A DNA stretch of 64,000 nt from Erysipelotrichaceae bacterium OPF54 (GTDB lineage: Bacteria; Bacillota_I; Bacilli_A; Erysipelotrichales; Erysipelotrichaceae): the NCBI GenBank assembly GCA_022834735.1, contig BQKD01000001.1, forward strand, positions 62,001 through 126,000, in the 5' to 3' direction. The position numbers and the translations under genes were made by a program. Below are positions 50,113 to 59,881 of this stretch, piece after piece; the first letter of the stretch is position 1; each line of letters opens with the position of its first letter. The notes under the pieces were generated by a model that did not search any database, was not told where the DNA came from, and saw only the letters and a program-made list of their open reading frames with translations.

Positions 50113-50768
50113 AAGAAAGACTGCTTTGCCCGTCCATGATGTGTGCCAACTACGGGCATCTGGCCAGCGAAGTGCGTGCGCTTGACGACGCAGGAGCCGA
50201 CATTTTTCACTGTGATATCATGGATGGAAGCTTTGTGCCCAATTTTACGATGGGGGTCATGGATGTGCAGACCATCCGCCGCTATACCGACAAGCCGGTC
50301 GACTGTCATCTGATGATCGAAAATCCGTCTTCCAAGGTCGACTGGTTCATTGATGCGGGCGCGGACATCATTTATATCCATCCCGAATCGGAACGGTATG
50401 TGGTGAAGACGCTGGCCCATATCAAGGAGCGGGGCGCGTACGCGGGCATTGCCATCAATCCGGATACGAGCATCGCGAGCGTTTCGGACATGCTCAATCT
50501 CTGCGATTATGTGCTTGTCATGACCGTCAATCCGGGCTTTGCAGGGCAGAAATTTATCGACTTTACGAGAAAAAAAGTGCAGGCGCTCATCGAGCTCAAG
50601 GAACAGTACGGCTTCAAGGTCATGATCGACGGACACTGCTCGTCTGAGGTGATCGAGGATCTTTCAGCTCTTGGTGCCGACGGCTTCGTGCTCGGTTCCT
50701 CGGCTCTTTTCAGAAAAGGAAAAACGTACAAAGAGCTGATCCGTCAGCTGAAAGGAGTAGCGGAATGA
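50109..50768 (+). CDS. rpe: Ribulose-phosphate 3-epimerase family (Rpe/AlsE-like)
   Basis: The 219-aa TIM-barrel protein has CDIMDGSFVPNFTMG, CHLMIENP, MTVNPGFAGQKFI and VLGSSALF. The second catalytic Asp motif reads IDGHCSSEV where Rpe has DGG, which suggests a variant substrate such as allulose-6-P. It overlaps rpiB by 4 bp, and the pair RpiB-Rpe matches an allose/allulose-type route. I chose ATG 50109 over the longer open frame within rpiB. Confidence 0.88.
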   Translation: MKERLLCPSMMCANYGHLASEVRALDDAGADIFHCDIMDGSFVPNFTMGVMDVQTIRRYTDKPVDCHLMIENPSSKVDWFIDAGADIIYIHPESERYVVKTLAHIKERGAYAGIAINPDTSIASVSDMLNLCDYVLVMTVNPGFAGQKFIDFTRKKVQALIELKEQYGFKVMIDGHCSSEVIEDLSALGADGFVLGSSALFRKGKTYKELIRQLKGVAE

Positions 50769-51583
50769 AGACAATAGGAATGATCGTTCCGACGGTCGAT
50801 AATATTTTCTTTGCAAAGATCGCGTACGAGGCGGAAAAGTTTCTGAAAGAAAGAGGCTATCTGACCTTTATTGCCTCCTGCCAGAACAAAGCGGGCAACG
50901 AGAAGGATTATGTGAAGAAAATGCAGGAAGTGTGCGACGGGATCCTGTGCATTTCGGGGCTTGAACAGATCGAAGAAGGACTCATCAAAACAGACTATCC
51001 GTTTGTTCTGATCGACCGGACCCCGAAAAGCGGGCAGGATTTTGCGGTCTGTGCCAATGACGACTATGAGGCGTGCCGCAACGCGGTCGAGTTCCTGATC
51101 GAAAAGGGGTGCGAAAAGATCGTCCTGTGTCCGGGCTATCTGGCGCAGGGGCAGACGGCGCCGCGCCTGGAAGGATACTGCAGGGCGCTTGAAGACAATG
51201 GCCTGCCGTTTCGGGAACAGTATGTCATCCGGCGCAGCGGCACGCACAATTCCGAACAGGAAACGGAACAGCGGATCGAGGAACTGCTTCATGATGGCGA
51301 ACAGATCGACGGGATCATCGCATCGAGCGACCGGGCTGCGTTTGGCGCTATCACCGCTCTTGAAAAGGTCGGCTGCTATGTGCCGGAAGATGTCAAGCTG
51401 ATCACGTTCGACAATTCGCCGTATACAGCTATGTCTTCGCCTTCGATCACGGCGATGGACCGCAATCCGAAAAGGCTTGCCGAGGCGGCGTGTTCCCAGC
51501 TGCTTGCCCAGATCGGACACGAACCGTACGACCGCAAGGTAATCGTGGATGTTTCCCTGATCAAAAGGGATTCGACAAGATAG
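50765..51583 (+). CDS. LacI-type sugar-binding domain protein without HTH
   Basis: The 272-aa protein begins KTIGMIVPTVDNIFFAKIAYEAE, the start of the periplasmic-binding fold of LacI repressors, and continues through QIDGIIASSDRAAFGAITALEK and LITFDNSPYTAMSSPSITAMDRNPKRL to the end. The N-terminal 60-residue HTH and hinge helix are missing, and there is no signal peptide. It overlaps rpe by 4 bp, so the start is fixed by coupling. It may act by dimerising with a full LacI protein or may bind sugar for another purpose. Confidence 0.82.
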   Translation: MKTIGMIVPTVDNIFFAKIAYEAEKFLKERGYLTFIASCQNKAGNEKDYVKKMQEVCDGILCISGLEQIEEGLIKTDYPFVLIDRTPKSGQDFAVCANDDYEACRNAVEFLIEKGCEKIVLCPGYLAQGQTAPRLEGYCRALEDNGLPFREQYVIRRSGTHNSEQETEQRIEELLHDGEQIDGIIASSDRAAFGAITALEKVGCYVPEDVKLITFDNSPYTAMSSPSITAMDRNPKRLAEAACSQLLAQIGHEPYDRKVIVDVSLIKRDSTR

Positions 51584-51597
51584 AAATTTTCATGCGC

Positions 51598-51648
51598 AAA
51601 GAACTGCGGATCTTCCTGATAATTCAGGATCTGCGGTTCTTTTTTATG
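51598..51648 (+). terminator. Strong terminator after the LacI-like gene
   Basis: A long stem AAGAACTGCGGATC...GATCTGCGGTTCTT with inner CCTGA/TCAGG, followed by seven T. Confidence 0.85.
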
Positions 51649-51729
51649 TGATTCATACAAATCGATATAAGTTATGTACAATACGGAACAAATAAAGCAT
51701 ATATCCAACAAAGCGGAGTTTTTTATGAC

Positions 51730-51769
51730 CGATTTATAAATCGAAATCATACATAGCGCACAATATAAT
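51730..51769 (+). promoter_or_regulatory. Palindrome and -10 region upstream of the dehydrogenase pair
   Basis: A perfect 14-bp palindrome CGATTTATAAATCG (51730-51743) lies 20 bp before a TATAAT (51764-51769). It may be an operator near the -35 of the following operon. Confidence 0.45.
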
Positions 51770-51807
51770 AAAGTCATAAAGAATGATAAGAAAGAGAGGA
51801 TTTCATC

Positions 51808-52839
51808 ATGGACAACAAATTAAATGTAGCGTATATCGGTTTCGGAAACAGCGTATGCCGTTATCACCTGCCTTATGTAGAACGCAGGAAAGACAAGATC
51901 AATGTGAAATATATTTACCGGCGCGAAGAGGATCGTGCCGGCGATGAAGAACGCGAAACATGGTATCCGGAGATCGAATTTACTTCGGAGATCGACAAGG
52001 TCATGAACGATCCGGACGTGAACCTGGTCGTTGTGAATACGCCGGACGCGTTCCATACGTATTATACCCGGATGGCTCTTGAGCATGGCAAGAACGTATT
52101 GTGCGAGAAACCGTTTGCGATGACCGCAAAAGAGGCGCAGGAAATGTTCGATCTGGCGAAGGAAAAAGGGCTGATCGCGATGCCGAACCAGAACCGCCGC
52201 TTCGATGCCGATATGGCTACGGTCCGCAAGGTCATCGAGTCGGGCGTGCTTGGCGATATTGTCGAAGTCGAGTCGCATTACGACTATTATCGTCCGGCTA
52301 TGGAAAATCATAAAGGGTTCGGTATGCTGTATGGACTGGCTGTGCACCCGATCGATCAGATCATCGGGCAGTTCGGCATGCCGGAGAGGATGGTGTACGA
52401 TGTGCGTTCGATCGACAATCCGGGCGAAGCCGACGACTACTACGATATCGACTTCCATTACGGGCCGATGAAGGCAATCGTAAAAACCAGCTTCTTTGTC
52501 AAGCTCGACTATCCGCGCTTCACTGTTCATGGCAAAAAGGGAAGTTTCCTCATGCCTGCCTTAGGTCATCAGTCCAATCTGGCCAGCAAGCCGGGACCGG
52601 TCGAAATCAGTTTTGAACCGCTGCCGGAAGACAAATGGGGAACGTTATCCTACATTGACGACGAAGGCAACGATGTAACGAAGAAGATCCCGACCGAAGT
52701 GCAGGACTATGGAAAAATTTACGACAACCTGTATGATGTGCTCTTCAACGGGGCCGAGAAAGTCGTAAAAGACGAAGAAGTGATCCGTGTGCTCGAGATC
52801 ATTGAGGAAGCGACACAGATCGCCAAGGAGGCAAAATAA
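51808..52839 (+). CDS. Gfo/Idh/MocA-family oxidoreductase 1
   Basis: NAD(P)-dependent dehydrogenase of sugars or inositols. The 343-aa protein has the Rossmann start VAYIGFGNSVCRYHLPYV, VVVNTPDAFH, the catalytic region NVLCEKPFAMTAKEAQEM and YGLAVHPIDQIIGQFG. Coupled to a second paralogue with no gap. Substrate unknown. Confidence 0.9.
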   Translation: MDNKLNVAYIGFGNSVCRYHLPYVERRKDKINVKYIYRREEDRAGDEERETWYPEIEFTSEIDKVMNDPDVNLVVVNTPDAFHTYYTRMALEHGKNVLCEKPFAMTAKEAQEMFDLAKEKGLIAMPNQNRRFDADMATVRKVIESGVLGDIVEVESHYDYYRPAMENHKGFGMLYGLAVHPIDQIIGQFGMPERMVYDVRSIDNPGEADDYYDIDFHYGPMKAIVKTSFFVKLDYPRFTVHGKKGSFLMPALGHQSNLASKPGPVEISFEPLPEDKWGTLSYIDDEGNDVTKKIPTEVQDYGKIYDNLYDVLFNGAEKVVKDEEVIRVLEIIEEATQIAKEAK

Positions 52840-53838
52840 ATGAAGATGGCTATTGCGGGAGCTGGAATGATCGTTCATGATCTGTTCCGCTTCATCCACG
52901 ATGTCAACGGGATCGAGCTGACGGCCATCGCCTCTACGCCGAAATCGATCGAAAAAGTAAAGACGCTGGCAGAAGAAAACGGGATCCCGGCATACTATGC
53001 GGATTATGATGCGCTGCTCACAGATCCGAATACGGAAGTCATGTATGTGGCTACACCAAACAACCTGCATTATGAAATGGTCAAAAAGGCGCTGAACAAA
53101 GGGCTTCATGTCATCTGCGAAAAACCGTTCACTTCCAATATCGAAGAACTGGAGGAGCTGCGGGATCTGGCAAAAGAAAAAGGGCTGATCCTTCTGGAAG
53201 CAATCTCGACCCAGTATCTGCCCAATGCGCTCAAGATGAAGGAAATGATCGAGGAAATCGGCGACCCGAAAATCGTGATCGCCAATTACTCCCAGTATTC
53301 GAGCCGCTACAACGCGTTCAAGGAAGGAAAGGTCCTTCCGGCCTTCTCTCCTGATTTTTCGGGCGGAGCGCTGATGGACCTCAATATTTACAACATCCAT
53401 CTGATCACGATGCTGTTCGGCGCGCCAAAAGAAGTGACATATGCCGCCAATATCGAGAAAGGAATCGATACATCGGGTATCATTTCGCTCGATTACGGCA
53501 ATTTCAAGGCCGTTCTGGTGGGGGCAAAGGACTGCAAGGCGCCGATCACGACGTCGATCCAGGGAAACAAGGGAGCCTTCATTATCGAAGGGCCGGCCAA
53601 TGTTCTTCCGAAATTCAAGCTCGTTCTCAACGACGGCACAGTGACTGAATACGACCTGCAGGAAGGAACGCATCGCATGTTCTATGAGTTCGAACAGTTT
53701 GCGGATATCATCGACCGCAAGGACTATGCCAGAGCGGATGCGATGATGGAAAAATCGCTGATCGCGATGGATACAGCAACGAAAGCACGAAGAAGCGGCA
53801 ACGTTGTTTTCCCGGCCGACGAGCCGTATATTTCCTGA
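52840..53838 (+). CDS. Gfo/Idh/MocA-family oxidoreductase 2
   Basis: The 332-aa protein has MAIAGAGMIVHDLFRFI, YVATPNNLHYEMVKKALNKG, HVICEKPF and GGALMDLNIYNIHLITMLFG. It starts right at the end of the first dehydrogenase gene (ATG shares the A of its stop codon), so they may form a complex or do consecutive steps such as oxidation at C3 and re-reduction. A terminator follows. Confidence 0.9.
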   Translation: MKMAIAGAGMIVHDLFRFIHDVNGIELTAIASTPKSIEKVKTLAEENGIPAYYADYDALLTDPNTEVMYVATPNNLHYEMVKKALNKGLHVICEKPFTSNIEELEELRDLAKEKGLILLEAISTQYLPNALKMKEMIEEIGDPKIVIANYSQYSSRYNAFKEGKVLPAFSPDFSGGALMDLNIYNIHLITMLFGAPKEVTYAANIEKGIDTSGIISLDYGNFKAVLVGAKDCKAPITTSIQGNKGAFIIEGPANVLPKFKLVLNDGTVTEYDLQEGTHRMFYEFEQFADIIDRKDYARADAMMEKSLIAMDTATKARRSGNVVFPADEPYIS

Positions 53839-53841
53839 ACC

Positions 53842-55257
<1,416 letters not shown>

Positions 55258-55264
55258 TAAGATA

Positions 55265-55298
55265 AAAAACTGGAAGGAGCAGAATCCCTCCAGTTTTA
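55265..55298. terminator. Terminator after the GH1 gene
   Basis: AAAACTGGAAGG/CCCTCCAGTTTT stem; A and T runs allow use by both convergent genes. Confidence 0.75.
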
Positions 55299-55324
55299 AA
55301 GTGGCTGAAAATCAGTGGCCGTAT

Positions 55325-55870
55325 TTATTCCGGCAGCACAGGCAAGGCTACAGGCACATTTTTGCTCATGAACTCTTCCATCATGGCGATCAGCTGCTGG
55401 TTATCGCATTGTTTTGCGCTTTGCAGATTCACATTGATCTGCCCAAAACCGAGTTTTACATTGGCTGCAATTGACTTCTTCTGCAGACCGGACAAGGAGG
55501 ACAGGAACTTGTCCGGATCTTTCAAGGTTACTGAAACAAACGATTGATTCATAATGCTTTTGTCTTCGATCTGCGCGATCTCACTCCATGGAATCAGCCG
55601 ATCTTTTGTGGCGGTCGCACTGCTGTAGTCGTAGAATCCTTTTTCGGTCAGGACGACAAGTTTTTTTCCGTGGAAAAGCTGTTTTACGATATAGAACTCG
55701 CAGAAACCAAAGAATACGAGAGCGATCAGTCCTATGATCAGCATAAGCCAGTTCGTTTCGATCATGCCTCCCAGGAAGACCATCAGGGACATGAATACCA
55801 TAAAGATTCCAAGCACCGAAAGGCCTGCCTGTTTCAGTTTGCTTTGATATACAATGTGTTCATTTTTCAT
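55325..55870 (-). CDS. STM3941-like membrane protein with PH-like domain
   Basis: The 181-aa protein has two membrane helices near 18-35 and 42-60, then VVLTEKGFYDYSSATATKDRLIPWSEIAQIE, a pattern seen in STM3941-family proteins whose soluble part resembles a bacterial PH domain. A final Pro/Val-rich tail follows. ATG 55870 has GAGGTGG upstream. Function unknown; the family name is a tentative match. Confidence 0.7.
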   Translation of the reverse strand: MKNEHIVYQSKLKQAGLSVLGIFMVFMSLMVFLGGMIETNWLMLIIGLIALVFFGFCEFYIVKQLFHGKKLVVLTEKGFYDYSSATATKDRLIPWSEIAQIEDKSIMNQSFVSVTLKDPDKFLSSLSGLQKKSIAANVKLGFGQINVNLQSAKQCDNQQLIAMMEEFMSKNVPVALPVLPE

Positions 55871-56101
55871 ATTCCACCTCAAAAATATCTAATTTAATAT
55901 TGTTGGTTTTTATTTTAGGTAAAAAGAAAAAAGAATCAAATGTCAGAAAGATAAAAGAATCAATCCTGTCTGGCTTGTAACGGATTATGGCTGTTTTTGT
56001 ATACTTTCTGATAGCGTCAGGCGAAAATTCGATAGGTAGTTGACTTTTTTGGAAAAGGAAATCGATAGAAAAAGATCCAGAAATATTGAAGAATATTTTA
56101 G

Positions 56102-56145
56102 ATTGCGGCGGACATATGTCCGTCGCAATGTCTGTTGCGATGTCC
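56102..56145. repeat. 28-bp near-perfect palindrome plus repeated half-site
   Basis: ATTGCGGCGGACAT and ATGTCCGTCGCAAT (56102-56129) are reverse complements with one mismatch, core GGACATATGTCC. A further half-site TTGCGATGTCCGC follows. The gene-free region 55871-56352 otherwise contains three direct repeats of GATACTC (56265, 56287, 56298). Confidence 0.55.
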
Positions 56146-56332
56146 GCTGTAAAATGATCGTCACAAGGAAGAACAAATCATGAAAAATAAAAGAAGAATT
56201 GAAATCGATAAAAACGTGATATGAGCAACATATTCATATCATGAGGACAAGTATCCCTCATAATGATACTCCATGACACTCCACAGGATACTCGAATGAT
56301 ACTCTAGAGAAAATCGGATCTCTGATATAATA

Positions 56333-56341
56333 AGAAAAAAC
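56333..56341 (+). promoter_or_regulatory. Extended -10 promoter of the PPOX gene
   Basis: TGATATAAT is an extended -10 (TG-N-TATAAT) 12 bp before the start codon; no clear -35. The GATACTC repeats lie just upstream. Confidence 0.45.
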
Positions 56342-56352
56342 AGGAGGAAATC

Positions 56353-56811
56353 ATGAGAAAACAGAAATGCGCATTAAGCGAAGAACAGACACTCGATCTG
56401 ATCAAAAACAACACGTACGGCGTTCTTGGACTGTGTGCCGGAGAAAAGCCGTATACCGTACCGATGAATTATGCGTATAAAAACGGCGCGCTCTATTTTC
56501 ACGGCGCGTACGAAGGGCTGCGTTATGAATATGCCGCATTCAACGATCAGGCCAGCTTCTGTGTCGTGGACCATGAAACGCTCGTGCCCGAAATTTTCAG
56601 TACCGACTATGCAAGCGCCATCGTGTTCGGAACGCTCGAGATCGTTAAGGACGAGGACGAGAAAAAGGAAGCTCTGCTGGCACTGATCGAACACCTCGCA
56701 CCTGAAAATATGGAAAAAGGAGCGGAATACGTAAACCGTTCCTGGCAGAATGCGTGCGTGTTCAAGCTGAACATGGAACAATGCACCGGAAAAGAGAGGA
56801 GAAGAAAGTAA
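56353..56811 (+). CDS. PPOX-fold (NimA-like) flavoprotein
   Basis: The 152-aa protein has TYGVLGLCAGEKPYTVPMNYAY, ALYFHGAYEGLRYEYA and FCVVDHETLVPE, matching the pyridoxamine-phosphate-oxidase-like/NimA family that binds FMN or PMP. Members are linked to nitroimidazole resistance or general redox protection. It is a paralogue of the protein at 20436 but closer to the NimA group. CAGGAGG lies upstream. pfkA follows after 53 bp. Confidence 0.85.
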   Translation: MRKQKCALSEEQTLDLIKNNTYGVLGLCAGEKPYTVPMNYAYKNGALYFHGAYEGLRYEYAAFNDQASFCVVDHETLVPEIFSTDYASAIVFGTLEIVKDEDEKKEALLALIEHLAPENMEKGAEYVNRSWQNACVFKLNMEQCTGKERRRK

Positions 56812-56864
56812 CGGTTTTTTCTGAATAGGTCTATAATAAAAATTAAATACAAGGAGGAAGCATT

Positions 56865-57950
56865 ATGCTGAAAATAGGAATGCTTACGAGCGGAGGCGAC
56901 TGCCAGGCACTCAACGCCACGATGCGCGCCATCTACAAATCGGTACGCCACGCTGCCAATGAGCCTGTTGAATTTTACGGATTCGAAGACGGGTACAAAG
57001 GACTGATGTATGGAAAATACCGTATTTTGAAACAGGAGGACTTTAACGGCATCCTGACCATCGGAGGAACGATCCTGGGAACAAGCCGCGTGCCGTTCAA
57101 GAAGATCCGTAAGCCCGATGAAAACGGAATGGACAAGGTCAAGGCCATGAAGACCACGTACAAACAGCTTGGTCTGGACTGCCTGGTCGTGCTGGGCGGA
57201 AACGGCTCGATCAAGACAGCCAATCTGCTTTCCGAAGAAGGGCTGAACGTAGTGGCCATGCCAAAAACGATCGACAACGATCTGTGGGGAACCGATATGA
57301 CCTTCGGATTCCAGTCGGCTGTTGATATCGCTACCCGCGCCATCGACGAGATCCATACGACCGCCAGCAGCCACGGCCGCGTATTCATCGTAGAGATCAT
57401 GGGCCATAAAACGGGCTGGCTGCCGTTGAATGCCGGAATTGCCGGCGGAGTCGACATCATCCTGCTGCCCGAAATTCCATACGATATCGATAAGATCTGC
57501 GATGTGATCGAAAACAAGAAGACGACCAACATCAATGGCGGACGATTTATGATCCTGGCCGTGGCCGAAGGCGCGATCTCGAAAGAAGATGCCGCCCTTT
57601 CCAAAAAGGAATACAAGGAAAAACTGAAAAATTCCCCATATCCTTCGGTTTCCTATGAACTGGCTGCCCAGATCCAGGAGAGGACCGGCCGCGAAGTGCG
57701 CGTCACTGTACCGGGCCATACCCAGCGAGGCGGCGCGCCGGACGCATATGACCGCGTATTCTCTACCCGTTTAGGCGCTGCAGGCGGAAGAATGATCGTC
57801 AACGGCGAATACGGCTACATGGTCGCCTATAAAAACAGGGAAATCATCAAAGTGCCGTTAAAAGAAGCGGCAGGCAAATTAAAGCTTGTCGATCCGGAAT
57901 CGAGCATCATTCAGGAAGCGCGCCTTGTAGGCATCAGCTTCGGCGACTAG
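56865..57950 (+). CDS. pfkA: 6-phosphofructokinase
   Basis: Key glycolytic enzyme making fructose-1,6-bisphosphate. The 361-aa protein is a PfkA-fold kinase: MLTSGGDCQALNA, GGTILGTSR, catalytic PKTIDNDL, VEIMGHKTGWL and GHTQRGGAPDAYDR. The nucleotide/Mg motif reads GGNGS where ATP-PFKs have GGDGS and PPi-PFKs GGDDT; PKTIDND is of the PPi-PFK or mixed type. So the phosphoryl donor (ATP or PPi) is uncertain. AAGGAGG lies upstream; a terminator follows. Confidence 0.9.
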   Translation: MLKIGMLTSGGDCQALNATMRAIYKSVRHAANEPVEFYGFEDGYKGLMYGKYRILKQEDFNGILTIGGTILGTSRVPFKKIRKPDENGMDKVKAMKTTYKQLGLDCLVVLGGNGSIKTANLLSEEGLNVVAMPKTIDNDLWGTDMTFGFQSAVDIATRAIDEIHTTASSHGRVFIVEIMGHKTGWLPLNAGIAGGVDIILLPEIPYDIDKICDVIENKKTTNINGGRFMILAVAEGAISKEDAALSKKEYKEKLKNSPYPSVSYELAAQIQERTGREVRVTVPGHTQRGGAPDAYDRVFSTRLGAAGGRMIVNGEYGYMVAYKNREIIKVPLKEAAGKLKLVDPESSIIQEARLVGISFGD

Positions 57951-57952
57951 TC

Positions 57953-57982
57953 AAAGAGAAGATGAATTGTCTTCTCTTTTTG
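57953..57982 (+). terminator. Terminator after pfkA
   Basis: Perfect AAAGAGAAGA/TCTTCTCTTT stem with a 7-nt loop, followed by T. Confidence 0.85.
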
Positions 57983-58011
57983 TGTGCATACCAGTTAAAT
58001 GAATTTCATGT

Positions 58012-58147
58012 GACATCCTCCCCCACCTATAGAGGTGGGGGCTTCCTTTCGCTTAAAAAGCGAACAGTCGGTTCTCGTTCGATGACGATATCTCATCAAG
58101 CATAAGCGAGCTATCCCCGTGTGCCCCACGGTTCTTTTATTCACAGG
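58012..58147 (-). ncRNA. Candidate omega RNA / right end of the disrupted tnpB element
   Basis: After the tnpB stop (58148) the minus strand carries hairpins: CGTGGGGCACACG, CGCTTTTTAAGCG-type, and CCCCCACCTCTATAGGTGGGGG in halves, then AGGATGTCAC. GAACCGACTGT is shared with the other tnpB element. Its own tnpB is broken, so any RNA would serve a TnpB in trans. Confidence 0.45.
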
Positions 58148-58183
58148 CTATGCCAATACGATCCGCATGCCTTCCTTATTCTG
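58148..58183 (-). pseudogene. tnpB: tnpB fragment C (last codons)
   Basis: Reads NKEGMRIVLA then TAG, a typical TnpB C-terminus. It is separated from fragment B by the IS110 element. Confidence 0.7.
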
Positions 58184-58246
58184 TAAATCATTTTTGGCTA
58201 AAATGCTATTTTGGCTAAACTTCCCCCTTTCCCCCGTTACATCATG

Positions 58247-59545
58247 CTAACTTTGGTTTATAATAGTCACAAGATCTATTGCGATTTCTTCTTTTGTCTT
58301 GCCGAGATCCAGTAGATCCCGGATGACCGTTTTAAAGTTTCTCTTGGCTTTGCGAAGGCTCAGTTCGCGCGGTCTTCCATTGTCATCCATATCTTTTGGA
58401 TGCCATTCTGCGCCATCTTTCAACATTGACCAGATACTGACAAGTATTTTCCTGGCAATCGCGATGATGGCCCTTTTTTTTCCTTGTCTTCCTGCAATTC
58501 CGTTGAACTTGTACCGATAATACGGATTCTGCGCCTTGATAGCTGCCCACGCACACTCCACGAGAACCGGTTTGAGATATTTCCCTCCCTTTGTAATATG
58601 CCGGCTGTTCTTCTTTCCAGCTGATTCATTTCGTCCTGGTACAAGTCCGGCCCATCGTGTCAGCTTGTCGGCTGTATAGAACGGATCCATATTGTTTCCT
58701 ATTTCCGCAATGATCTTTATAGCTGACATTCTTCCTATACCCGGAACGCTCATCAGAAGATCGATCTCTTTTTTATATTGGGCCGCCAGCATGTCGATCT
58801 CTTCATCCAGTGTCCTGATCTGTTCTTCAAGGAACTGGAGATGCTGACGTGTATGGGCAATGATTTTCTTTTCGACCGCGTCAAATTCAAAACCATTGCA
58901 TGCTTCCAGTATATCTTCCTGCGAAGCACGGCATCGGCTGTCGACGCAGCAGAGAATATCTTCTTTTGTATAGGGATCCTCACCAATCAGCAGATCGATG
59001 ATCTTTTGTGCGCTTTTTGAAAAAACGCTTGAGAAAACCATATCCAGCTTATAGTTCCGGCATGTGAGCGAATTGATGAGACGGTTCTTCTCCTGCGTGC
59101 ACTGCTGCACATATTTTATTCTTAGACGCGTCAGTTCTCTTAATTTTCGGATCGTCCAGTCTGGAATAAAGCTTTTCTTCGTTTCGCCATGACGATACTT
59201 GTTGACGATCCACATGGCATCTTTATCATCGTCTTTTTCGTCCCGAACAGCTTTCACCCATTTGGGATTCACGATACGGACTTCTTCCATATCGGATTCG
59301 AGAACATTGAAGACAGGAATCCAGTATTTGCCTGTGGACTCCATGCAGACATGACGGCAGCCATGTTCCAGCAGCCAGTGATCGAAACGGATCAGATCGT
59401 TGGTAAAAGTAGAAAAACGTTTTTTGAAATAAGCCGGATGAAGAGGATCAGATGCGTCGCATACGACAGCGACAATAAAACGTTTGTGGACATCGACACC
59501 GCATGCGATCGGAAGTGTGACATCCATCGGTTTAACTTTCGCCAT
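58247..59545 (-). CDS. IS110-family transposase (DEDD recombinase)
   Basis: The 432-aa protein has the RuvC-like DEDD domain: Asp18 in CGVDVHKRF, Glu69 in CMESTGKYW, and the Asp cluster near 102-109 in RDEKDDDKDAMWI. The second domain has the helix-hairpin-helix LLMSVPGIGRMSAIKIIAEIG and AGLVPGRNESAGKKNS with the probable catalytic Ser, then KGGKYLKPVLVECAW. Members are guided by a bridge RNA encoded in the element's non-coding end. The gene looks intact. AAGGAGG lies upstream. Confidence 0.93.
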   Translation of the reverse strand: MAKVKPMDVTLPIACGVDVHKRFIVAVVCDASDPLHPAYFKKRFSTFTNDLIRFDHWLLEHGCRHVCMESTGKYWIPVFNVLESDMEEVRIVNPKWVKAVRDEKDDDKDAMWIVNKYRHGETKKSFIPDWTIRKLRELTRLRIKYVQQCTQEKNRLINSLTCRNYKLDMVFSSVFSKSAQKIIDLLIGEDPYTKEDILCCVDSRCRASQEDILEACNGFEFDAVEKKIIAHTRQHLQFLEEQIRTLDEEIDMLAAQYKKEIDLLMSVPGIGRMSAIKIIAEIGNNMDPFYTADKLTRWAGLVPGRNESAGKKNSRHITKGGKYLKPVLVECAWAAIKAQNPYYRYKFNGIAGRQGKKRAIIAIARKILVSIWSMLKDGAEWHPKDMDDNGRPRELSLRKAKRNFKTVIRDLLDLGKTKEEIAIDLVTIINQS

Positions 59546-59836
59546 AGCAATACCTCCTTAAAAAGATAGGCAGCGGATCAGTCTGATCACCGGTTTCGAT
59601 ACATTTGAAATGTCCGTGATATTTTATTCTTCGTCCTCGTAGGTATATTTAGGGGTTCATAAGATCAGACACGACAGTTTTCTTAACAGTTTGAATACCT
59701 AAGGTATTTCTACTGGGTAGGAACACGTGTTCATGATCCTCTGCTGGCTTTAGTATAAACGAATCGGCACATTCAAAAAAGAGACCCCGATTTTCATGTT
59801 CTGGGGTCTCGCTATTTATTGAGTGATGACAGTTTT
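59546..59836 (-). ncRNA. Candidate bridge RNA region of the IS110 element
   Basis: 290 bp upstream of the transposase have no gene. On the minus strand GACAGTTTTCTTA (plus 59673-59685) repeats exactly at 59828-59840, across the presumed left junction; a guide loop of a bridge RNA would be expected to match the element's own end. A hairpin GAGACCCC/GGGGTCTC (59781-59810) followed by T6 on the minus strand looks like a terminator shielding the element. Confidence 0.4.
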
Positions 59837-59881
59837 CTTATATTGATCGCCGCATTGAGATCCCGGTCGTGATGGCTTTTG
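59837..59881 (-). pseudogene. tnpB: tnpB fragment B (RuvC-III)
   Basis: Reads KSHHDRDLNAAINIR, the third RuvC motif of TnpB with its catalytic Asp. Joined to fragment A through the repeat GCTTTTG it gives CPNCKSHHDRDLNAAINI in frame. Confidence 0.85.
59875..59881. repeat. Target-site duplication, left copy
   Basis: GCTTTTG, identical to 63203-63209 at the other end of the transposon. Confidence 0.85.

Larger units (their letters stand above)
58184..59836 (-). mobile_element. IS110-family element
   Basis: It comprises the transposase gene (58247-59545), a short 3' end of about 60 bp with a tandem TTTTGGCTAAA repeat (58192, 58209), and a 290-bp non-coding 5' end. Boundaries are inferred from where the tnpB reading frame stops and resumes and are uncertain by several bases; no inverted repeats are expected in this family. 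Confidence 0.7.

Noticed and set aside
55985..56176. 63-aa open frame on the minus strand
   Set aside because: It runs through the 28-bp palindrome and lacks a ribosome site and recognisable features.
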